64,000 nucleotides of DNA, from positions 2,232,001 to 2,296,000 of the forward strand of contig CBDAPZ010000001.1 of the NCBI GenBank assembly GCA_965198855.1, given 5' to 3'. Position numbers and translations under genes: made by a program. The notes under the pieces were generated by a model. That model was not told where the DNA came from. It did no database searches and saw only the letters and a program-made list of their open reading frames with translations. Position 1 is the stretch's first letter; every line of letters begins with the position of its first letter. The DNA is from BOG-908 sp965198855 (GTDB lineage: Bacteria; Pseudomonadota; Alphaproteobacteria; Acetobacterales; Acetobacteraceae). This document shows, piece after piece, positions 50,832 through 57,137 of this stretch.

Positions 50832-51794
50832 ATGTGGGCTTCAGCTCAGCTTTATCAGCGCGTGCAGCGTGTGATACCGCCCATGGAATGGCCGGTGTTC
50901 GCGCCGGATATCGATGCGATCCTCCGGCTCAAGCGTGAGCGTGGGGCAGTGATCTTGGCGCATAACTATATGACGCCGGAGATCTTCCACTGCGTGTCCG
51001 ACATCGTGGGCGACAGCCTGGCGCTGGCGCGCGAGGCGCAGCACGTCGAGGCGGACATCATCGTGATGGCGGGCGTGCATTTCATGGCCGAGACGGCGAA
51101 GATGCTGAACCCGGGCAAGACGGTGCTGATCCCGAACATGGAGGCCGGCTGTTCGCTCGCCTCCTCGATCACGGCCGCCGATGTGCGGCTGTTGCGCCAA
51201 AAATATCCGGGGCGGCCGGTGATCACCTATGTGAACACGTCGGCCGAGGTGAAGGCTGAGAGCGATATCTGCTGCACGTCGGGGAATGCGAAGCGGGTGG
51301 TGGAATCCCTCGGCGTGCCGGAAGTGATCATGATTCCGGACCAGTATCTTGCGGCCAATGTAGCGCGCGAGACGGGGGTAAAAATCATCTCCTGGGCCGG
51401 CGCGTGCGAAGTGCATGAGAGGTTTACGCCGGCAGAGATCCGTCAGCTCCGGGTGGAGAACCCGGGCGTGGTGGTGCTGGCCCATCCGGAATGCCCGCCG
51501 GAAGTGGTCGATGAGGCGGATTTCGCCGGCTCGACCGCAGCGATGGCGGATTACGTGACGGAGAAACAGCCTGGGCGGGTGGTGCTGATCACTGAATGCT
51601 CTATGGCGGACAACATCGCGGTGCTGCATCCGAAGATCGACTTCGTACGGCCTTGCAATCTGTGCCCGCACATGAAGCGGATCACCCTGCCCGGCATACG
51701 CGCTTCGCTGGAAACGCTGACACATGAAGTGACTATTGATCCCGTCATCTCCGCACGTGCGCGGCTGGCGGTGGAGAGGATGCTGGCGATATGA
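50832..51794 (+). CDS. nadA: quinolinate synthase
   Basis: A 320-residue [4Fe-4S] enzyme that condenses iminoaspartate with dihydroxyacetone phosphate to quinolinate. Cluster-ligand candidates are Cys107 (NMEAGCSLAS), Cys192 (WAGACEVHE) and Cys275/278 (PCNLCPHMKRI). VILAHNYMTPEIFHCVSDIVGDSL is the family opening. ATG 50832 is chosen because GAGGAG lies about nine bases upstream and the longer frame begins inside operator 2. It is the first gene of nadA-nadB-nadC; its stop overlaps nadB by four bases. Confidence 0.96.
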   Translation: MWASAQLYQRVQRVIPPMEWPVFAPDIDAILRLKRERGAVILAHNYMTPEIFHCVSDIVGDSLALAREAQHVEADIIVMAGVHFMAETAKMLNPGKTVLIPNMEAGCSLASSITAADVRLLRQKYPGRPVITYVNTSAEVKAESDICCTSGNAKRVVESLGVPEVIMIPDQYLAANVARETGVKIISWAGACEVHERFTPAEIRQLRVENPGVVVLAHPECPPEVVDEADFAGSTAAMADYVTEKQPGRVVLITECSMADNIAVLHPKIDFVRPCNLCPHMKRITLPGIRASLETLTHEVTIDPVISARARLAVERMLAI

Positions 51795-53344
51795 CCACGC
51801 TCGTTCCCCCTAAGGATGGCTGCCCGATCATTGTCGGCGCCGGCCTCGCCGGGCTGATGGCCGCGCTGCATCTGGCACCGGAGCCGGTGCTGGTGCTGTC
51901 GAAAGCGCCGTTGGGCGAACAGGCTGCCAGCGGCTGGGCACAAGGCGGGCTGGCGGCTGCGGTCGGCGCGGATGACAGCACGGAGCTGCATCTGGCCGAT
52001 ACGCTTGCCGCCGGCGATGGGCTTTGCGATCCGGTGGTCGCGCGGCGGATTATCGAGGCGGCGCCTGCGATGGTGGATGAGCTGGCGGCGCTCGGCGCTC
52101 GCTTCGATCATGATTCCAAAGGCGTGATTGGCCTTGGACTGGAAGCCGGTCATTCGCGCAACCGCATTGTCCACGCGCAGGGAGACGCCAGCGGCCGCGA
52201 GATCCTGCGCGCGGTCATCGAGGCGGTGCGGCGCACGCCATCGATCACCGTCTGGGAGGGTGTGAGTGCGACAAAACTCATCACGCGCGACGGCAAGATC
52301 GCCGGCGTAATCGCGCTGCATGAAGGCCATGGCAGCCCACGCGTGTTGCGCAGCAGCCGGGTGGTTATCGCCACCGGTGGTCTCGGCGGCCTCTATCAGC
52401 ACAGCACCAATCCGTCCGGCGCGATCGGCCAGGGCCTTATGCTCGCGGCAAAAGCCGGGGCTGCGCTCGCTGATCTGGAGTTTGTACAATTCCATCCCAC
52501 CGCACTGGATGTGGGTCTGGATCCGATGCCGCTCGTCAGCGAAGCGGTGCGCGGCGAAGGGGCGATCCTCGTCGACGAAACGGGTTTTCGGTTCATGGAA
52601 GGCCATGGCCGCGCCGAGCTCGAACCGCGCGACATCGTCAGTCGTGCGGTGTGGGCGCATATGCAGGCCGGGCACAGCGTCTTCCTCGATGCGACCAAAG
52701 CGCTTGGCAGCCGCTTCACGGCGCGCTTCCCCACTATCGCTGCAACCTGCCGTGCCGCTGGGCTCGATCCGGACACCATGCCGATCCCGGTGCGTCCGGC
52801 CGCGCATTACCACATGGGCGGGATCGCGGTGGACGCCGAAGGCCGCTCCACACTGCCCGGCCTGTGGGCCTGCGGTGAAGCGGCCTCCACCGGGCTGCAC
52901 GGCGCGAACCGCCTGGCGAGCAACTCGTTGCTCGAAGCTGCAGTGACAGGCACGATTGTGGCCAAAAGCGTTGCCGGCACAGCGGCCGGACACGCGGCCC
53001 CACTCGCGGAAGTCGATACGCCAGAGCCGCAGGCGATCGAACCCGTGCGGAAAATCCTCTCGCAATATGCTGGTGTGCTGCGCGATGCGCAGGGCTTGAC
53101 CACCGCGATCGACGCACTCTCGAGCCTTGCACAGGGTAATGAGGCTGCGGCGCTCGGGCTGATGATGGCGGTGGCCATGCGGCGGCGGACGGAGAGCCGG
53201 GGGGGACATTCGCGGACGGATTATCCGGAGCAGGATGCGCATAGCATGCGGTCTACGATTACGCTGGAGCAGGCTAGGAAGGTCAGGGGCTCTGCCCCTG
53301 AAACCCCGCAAAAGGGCGGAGCCCTTTTGAAACCCTTATCATGA
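51791..53344 (+). CDS. nadB: L-aspartate oxidase
   Basis: A 517-residue FAD enzyme that oxidises aspartate to iminoaspartate for NadA. It has the dinucleotide motif PIIVGAGLAGLMAALHL, then EQAASGWAQGGLAAAVG, the substrate/FAD region EFVQFHPTALD and PAAHYHMGGIAVDAEGRSTLPGLWACGEAASTGLHGANRLASNSLLEA, and a C-terminal helical domain. The last about 20 residues (RGSAPETPQKGGALLKPLS) are encoded by a double-hairpin repeat and look like an added tail. It overlaps nadA and nadC by four bases each. Confidence 0.95.
   Translation: MTTLVPPKDGCPIIVGAGLAGLMAALHLAPEPVLVLSKAPLGEQAASGWAQGGLAAAVGADDSTELHLADTLAAGDGLCDPVVARRIIEAAPAMVDELAALGARFDHDSKGVIGLGLEAGHSRNRIVHAQGDASGREILRAVIEAVRRTPSITVWEGVSATKLITRDGKIAGVIALHEGHGSPRVLRSSRVVIATGGLGGLYQHSTNPSGAIGQGLMLAAKAGAALADLEFVQFHPTALDVGLDPMPLVSEAVRGEGAILVDETGFRFMEGHGRAELEPRDIVSRAVWAHMQAGHSVFLDATKALGSRFTARFPTIAATCRAAGLDPDTMPIPVRPAAHYHMGGIAVDAEGRSTLPGLWACGEAASTGLHGANRLASNSLLEAAVTGTIVAKSVAGTAAGHAAPLAEVDTPEPQAIEPVRKILSQYAGVLRDAQGLTTAIDALSSLAQGNEAAALGLMMAVAMRRRTESRGGHSRTDYPEQDAHSMRSTITLEQARKVRGSAPETPQKGGALLKPLS
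53284..53328. repeat. double GC-rich hairpin inside the nadB 3' end
   Basis: CAGGGGC-TCT-GCCCCTG (53284-53300) and AAAAGGGC-GGA-GCCCTTTT (53310-53328) are two perfect stems lying side by side in frame within the last codons of nadB, 12 bases before the nadC start. GC-rich hairpins of similar make-up lie within the 33380-33563 element. Confidence 0.65.
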
Positions 53345-54183
53345 CGCCGGCGAAAATCCTGATCGAGGCGTCTGTCAGGAACGCGCTGCTGGAGGATCTT
53401 GGGCGGGCGGGGGATATCACCAGCGACGCTACGATACCGGACGGGCTGAATGCCGAGGCGCAATTTGTCGCACGTGAGCCGGGCGTGGTTGCCGGTATGC
53501 CGTTCGCCGCGCTTGCTTTCGAACTACTCGATCCGCGGATTAAGTTGCACGTCGAAAAACCTGATGGCAGCCGGATCGTACCGGGTGACGTGATTGCACG
53601 GTTGCAGGGCCCCGCTGCAAAAATCCTTACTGGCGAACGTGTGGCGTTGAACTTTCTAGGTCATCTCAGCGGGGTCGCTACGGCGACCGCGCGGATCGCC
53701 GACGCGATCGCACACACGAAGACGCGGATTGTCTGCACACGCAAAACGACGCCTGGGCTGCGGATCGCGGAGAAATATGCTGTGCGGTGCGGTGGTGGGA
53801 TGAACCATCGGTTCGGGCTGGATGACGCCATCCTGATCAAGGACAACCATATTGCACTCGCCGGCGGCGTGGAGACGGCGCTGAAGCGGGCGCGTGCCTA
53901 TGCCGGGCATATGGTGAAGATCGAGTTGGAGGTCGACACGCTGGCACAGCTCGCGCAGGCGCTGGCACTCGGGGTGGATGCGGTGCTGCTGGATAATATG
54001 AATTTGGATGAGCTGCGTCGAGCAGTCGCCATGGTGGATGGGCATGCGCTGACGGAAGCTTCGGGGCGAATTAACCTGCAGACTGCGGTGGGGATTGCCG
54101 AGACCGGGGTGGATATGATGTCGGCTGGATGGCTGACGCATAGCGCCGCGGTGCTGGATATCGGGTTGGATATCGCGGCGTAG
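53341..54183 (+). CDS. nadC: nicotinate-nucleotide pyrophosphorylase (carboxylating)
   Basis: A 280-residue enzyme that turns quinolinate and PRPP into nicotinate mononucleotide. It has LLEDLGRAGDITSDATIP at the N-terminus, ALNFLGHLSGVATATARI, CTRKTTPGLRIAEKYAVRCGGGMNHRFGLDDAILIKDNHI with the substrate-binding Arg and Lys, and the C-terminal barrel segment DAVLLDNMNLDELRRAV. It overlaps nadB by four bases. Its TAG stop is the first three bases of an inverted-repeat element. Confidence 0.96.
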   Translation: MTPAKILIEASVRNALLEDLGRAGDITSDATIPDGLNAEAQFVAREPGVVAGMPFAALAFELLDPRIKLHVEKPDGSRIVPGDVIARLQGPAAKILTGERVALNFLGHLSGVATATARIADAIAHTKTRIVCTRKTTPGLRIAEKYAVRCGGGMNHRFGLDDAILIKDNHIALAGGVETALKRARAYAGHMVKIELEVDTLAQLAQALALGVDAVLLDNMNLDELRRAVAMVDGHALTEASGRINLQTAVGIAETGVDMMSAGWLTHSAAVLDIGLDIAA

Positions 54184-54256
54184 GGTGGGCTGCGCTTCGG
54201 CAACCCGCCTCCTCACCGCAGGAAAGAGGTGGGTTGCCAAAGCGCAACCCACCCTA
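54181..54256. repeat. inverted-repeat element of the GTAGGGTGGG type after nadC
   Basis: TAGGGTGGGCTGCGCTTCGG at 54181 and onwards pairs with 54231-54256 at 24 of 26 positions, with a 24-base loop. The left end is the nadC stop codon. Elements with this wording are scattered in many bacterial genomes; here only one copy is seen. Confidence 0.7.
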
Positions 54257-54271
54257 CGGATCTAGCAAAAC

Positions 54272-54517
54272 TCAGCGGGCGTTGGGGCGGGTTTTGTCCA
54301 GGATGAACTCGCCGGAGAGCTGCTCGCCGCCGTTGTTCTTGTCGGCAACGACGCTCAGCGGAGGCGACTGCAAGCCGACGATTTCGCCGTATTTGCCGCC
54401 GGTCGCTTTGCTGCGCAACTCGTTGTAAAGACGAACGAACTCGTCAAGCTTGCGGGCTTCCGCGAGAGCTGCATCGCGACGCGCAAGCGCTTCGCGCAGT
54501 ACTGGTTCTTCTTCCAT
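54272..54517 (-). CDS. small protein of unknown function
   Basis: An 81-residue protein. The N-terminal half is a charged helix, probably coiled coil (LREALARRDAALAEARKLDEFVRLYNELR); the C-terminal half is polar and Gly/Asn-rich. I recognise no family. The first half of the sequence has codon use like the neighbours, and a GAAG-type ribosome site precedes the start. It faces pgsA divergently and nadC convergently with the inverted repeat between. Confidence 0.6.
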   Translation of the reverse strand: MEEEPVLREALARRDAALAEARKLDEFVRLYNELRSKATGGKYGEIVGLQSPPLSVVADKNNGGEQLSGEFILDKTRPNAR

Positions 54518-54655
54518 GAACTGACCTTTTGCGAGGGAATTCTTCAGGCTACGAGACAGTCTTAACGCATCCCGCCGGGACGCGGAAGACGTTTCGTTAT
54601 CACCCTGTCACTACGGGCTGACCGACGCGCATATAAGGTCTATCCTGCACTGCAC

Positions 54656-55318
54656 ATGCTGTGGAACCTGCCCAACCTGCTGACCCTGTCGCGAATCGCG
54701 GCGATACCGGTGCTCGTGGCACTGGTGGCCTGGCGCACTCCGCCGGGCGACGTTGCCGCCTGCGTGATGTTCGCGCTGGCGGGGTTCACCGATTGGCTCG
54801 ATGGACGGATCGCGCGGCAGCAGAAACTCCATACCGATCTCGGCCGCATGCTCGACCCGATCGCCGACAAGCTGCTGGTGGGTGCGACCCTGATGGCGCT
54901 GGCGGGCCTAGGCCGGCTTGATCATGAGGGGCTGTATCCGGCGATCGTCATCATGTGCCGCGAAATCCTGGTGAGCGGACTGCGGGAATACCTGGCGGGC
55001 CTATCGGTGGGACTGCCGGTGACGCGGCTGGCCAAATGGAAGACCGGGCTGCAAATGGCAGCACTCGGCACTCTGCTTGCGGGCGATAGCGGTGCGGCGG
55101 TGCTGCATCTCGGCTTTCTGCCGGTGAGCTTCATCGGCACGCTGATGCTGTGGGCCGCTGCCATCCTGACGCTGGTGACCGGGTGGGATTACCTGATGGC
55201 GGGGCTGCGCCACGTGGTGCCGTCGATGGCGGTGCCGGCGGAGCCGCCGCGCGGACCGGCTGTGCCCGGAGTCGAGCGGATGAAGACGGCGCCGCACCCT
55301 GATGTGGTGCATCACTGA
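54656..55318 (+). CDS. pgsA: CDP-diacylglycerol-glycerol-3-phosphate 3-phosphatidyltransferase
   Basis: A 220-residue membrane enzyme for phosphatidylglycerol synthesis. The CDP-alcohol phosphotransferase motif D-G-x2-A-R-x8-G-x3-D-x3-D is complete between residues 49 and 71 (LDGRIARQQKLHTDLGRMLDPIAD). Four to five membrane helices follow. The C-terminal tail is longer than usual. Its stop overlaps the probable CTG start of mobB. Confidence 0.94.
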   Translation: MLWNLPNLLTLSRIAAIPVLVALVAWRTPPGDVAACVMFALAGFTDWLDGRIARQQKLHTDLGRMLDPIADKLLVGATLMALAGLGRLDHEGLYPAIVIMCREILVSGLREYLAGLSVGLPVTRLAKWKTGLQMAALGTLLAGDSGAAVLHLGFLPVSFIGTLMLWAAAILTLVTGWDYLMAGLRHVVPSMAVPAEPPRGPAVPGVERMKTAPHPDVVHH

Positions 55319-55833
55319 GCGACGCTTTCCTCTTCGGACTCGCCGGCTGGTCGGGCAGTGGAAAGACGACGCTGCTCTGCGCAATCCTGCCGCATCTGCG
55401 CAAGGCAGGGCTGCGCGTATCGACCATCAAACATGCTCACCACGCGATGGAGCTGGACCAGCCCGGCAAGGATAGTTTCCGGCATCGGGAGGCGGGTGCC
55501 GAAGAGGTGCTGGTGGTGGGCGGCGAGCGCTGGGCGATTCTACATGAGACGCCGGAGGGTCCACCCGCGCTTCAGAGCCTGGCAGAGCGGCTATCGGCGG
55601 TGGATCTGGTGCTGGTGGAGGGATTCCGCACCGAAAATTTTCCGCGGCTGGAGATCTATCGCCCGAGTCTCGGCAAGCCGCCGCTTTGGCCGGAGAATTC
55701 CGGAATCGTTGCGGTTGCGACGGATGCCAACCGCCCTGAGGGGTATTGCGGCCCGATATTGGACCTCAATAATGTGGCCGGGATCGCACGGTGGATCGTG
55801 GCTTTCCGGTCATGCCGCATCGCGGGAGCTTGA
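55315..55833 (+). CDS. mobB: molybdopterin-guanine dinucleotide biosynthesis protein MobB
   Basis: A 172-residue GTP-binding protein that helps insert GMP into molybdopterin. Reading from CTG 55315 restores the full P-loop GWSGSGKTTL (residues 11-20) and the family signature STIKHAHHAMELDQPGKDSFRHREAGA. The first ATG (55447) would cut off the nucleotide-binding half, and no ATG, GTG or TTG precedes it in the frame, which is closed by a stop at 55300-55302. The CTG forms CTGA with the pgsA stop, mirroring the ATGA and GTGA couplings elsewhere in the window. Confidence 0.85.
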   Translation: MSDAFLFGLAGWSGSGKTTLLCAILPHLRKAGLRVSTIKHAHHAMELDQPGKDSFRHREAGAEEVLVVGGERWAILHETPEGPPALQSLAERLSAVDLVLVEGFRTENFPRLEIYRPSLGKPPLWPENSGIVAVATDANRPEGYCGPILDLNNVAGIARWIVAFRSCRIAGA

Positions 55834-55912
55834 GCGGAGCGCGCCGTGCGGGCATGGTGCGACGGGTGATCACAACGCCCTACCAGTTTCTTTGCCGGGA
55901 GCCATCCGTTTC

Positions 55913-56461
55913 ATGCGGCGCATTCTTCTGCTCGCGACCACGCTGCTACTGTCAGGCTGTGCCGGTTCGGGATTTTACTCCTACCTCGGCGACACCTTCC
56001 AGCCGCCCTTCGGCTCCAATCCAAACCGCGCCCCGGGCAACGGGGAGAACTATGCGAAGGTGAACGGCCAGCCGGCGCCAAATGTCGCGCCGGACACCAT
56101 GCTTTATGAGGCCGGCGACGTTTGGCCGGCGCCGCCGAAGGCGCCACCGACATTGAAGGACCTGCAGGCGCAGCAGACGGCGGACCAAAAGAATGGCGGG
56201 GCGGGTTACGCGCCGCTGCAGCCGCTACCGAATCTGCCCGGCTATGAGGTGCCGCAGCAGGAGCCCCAGCCTTATGTGCCGCAGTCCACTTTCTCGCAGG
56301 GTGGCGTGCATCGTCCGAACGGCGCTGCGCTGGGCCTCGGCGGGGGAACCGATCTTAAGACCGGCGCCAACGGCAACATCGTCGTCCCGAACGGCAACGG
56401 CACCAGCACCGTGATCTCACCCTCCGGCGCGGTAACAACGATCCCCACCCCAGGCAAATAA
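55913..56461 (+). CDS. lipoprotein of unknown function
   Basis: A 182-residue protein with a lipoprotein signal: MRRILLLATTLLLSGC, giving an acylated Cys at residue 16. The rest is Pro/Gly/Gln-rich and probably disordered (for example YAPLQPLPNLPGYEVPQQEPQP), ending in TVISPSGAVTTIPTPGK. No family is recognised. A small outer-membrane lipoprotein is the likely form. It is 79 bases after mobB on the same strand, and is followed by a G-rich hairpin. Confidence 0.7.
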   Translation: MRRILLLATTLLLSGCAGSGFYSYLGDTFQPPFGSNPNRAPGNGENYAKVNGQPAPNVAPDTMLYEAGDVWPAPPKAPPTLKDLQAQQTADQKNGGAGYAPLQPLPNLPGYEVPQQEPQPYVPQSTFSQGGVHRPNGAALGLGGGTDLKTGANGNIVVPNGNGTSTVISPSGAVTTIPTPGK

Positions 56462-56477
56462 AGACGGTGGGTCTGGG

Positions 56478-56501
56478 TGGGGGGCCGGCACGGCTCCTCC
56501 A
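56478..56501 (+). repeat. G-rich hairpin repeat, copy 3
   Basis: TGGGGGGCC, loop GGCAC, GGCTCCTCCA, then CTCTTTCTT, 16 bases after the lipoprotein stop. Here the element lies in non-coding sequence and has the layout of an intrinsic terminator. Confidence 0.6.
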
Positions 56502-56526
56502 CTCTTTCTTCTAAGCCTCCTTCCTT

Positions 56527-56916
56527 TTAAGCCTCGTGCTTCCTGAGATCGTCCAATTCGCAATGAAGCAGCGCCCCCATATGGGTTGCTTCCAGCACCA
56601 CGAGCGGCGCCATTCCCGACAGGAAAGCCTCCTGCCAGCGTGGCGCGCAGAGGCACCAGCGGTCGCCGGCGCGCAGCCCGGGGAAGCCGAATTCCGGGCG
56701 CGGGGTTGAGAGGTCATTGCCGGCAGCTCGGCTGAAGCTGAGGAATTCGGCGGTCATGACTGCGCACACCGTATGGCTGCCGACGTCTTCGGGGCCTGTG
56801 TCGCAGCATCCGGTGCGGGTAAAGCCGGTCATCGGATCGGTGGAGCAACTGGCCAGCCGACCGCCGAGCACGTTGCGCGCGGGGCCGGGGAGGCCGCCGG
56901 TGGAGTCCAGGGGCAT
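56527..56916 (-). CDS. DUF2237 family protein
   Basis: A 129-residue protein that fits DUF2237 along its whole length: NVLGGRLASCSTDPMTGFTRTGCCDTGPEDVGSHTVCAVMTAEFLSFSRAAGNDLSTP, then FGFPGLRAGDRWCLCAPRW. The conserved Cys residues are all present. No function is known for the family. It is convergent with the lipoprotein gene and follows the HIG1 gene on the same strand after 26 bases. Confidence 0.9.
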   Translation of the reverse strand: MPLDSTGGLPGPARNVLGGRLASCSTDPMTGFTRTGCCDTGPEDVGSHTVCAVMTAEFLSFSRAAGNDLSTPRPEFGFPGLRAGDRWCLCAPRWQEAFLSGMAPLVVLEATHMGALLHCELDDLRKHEA

Positions 56917-56942
56917 TTAGGTCCGTTCGCTTTCTGCAGGTG

Positions 56943-57137
56943 TTATCTATGCCGCAGAAGGAGGATCAGCGCTATCAGGAGAAGGGCTACACCTTGTAGC
57001 ACAACGCGGGCGCGCATCAGCGCGTTGGAGCGGCGCGGATTACCGCCGCCTTGCACCAGGCCGAACATGCCGGCGCCGAGCACGCCCACCACGCCGAGCA
57101 TCACGATAAATAGAAGGATCGCCAGAATCGATGTCAT
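56943..57137 (-). CDS. HIG1-domain (twin transmembrane) protein
   Basis: A 64-residue membrane protein with two helices (about residues 3-26 and 45-61). The conserved loop GGGNPRRSNALMRARVVLQGVAL is the HIG1 signature. Related proteins modulate cytochrome oxidase assembly or activity in mitochondria; a similar part in bacteria is inferred. The start at 57137 is used because the longer frame adds non-homologous sequence. Its start codon overlaps the first codons of the divergent MscS gene. Confidence 0.85.
   Translation of the reverse strand: MTSILAILLFIVMLGVVGVLGAGMFGLVQGGGNPRRSNALMRARVVLQGVALLLIALILLLRHR

Noticed and set aside
51551..53311. Open frame of 586 codons on the minus strand opposite nadA/nadB
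   Set aside because: Same reason: a shadow of the GC-rich nad genes with Arg/His-rich composition.
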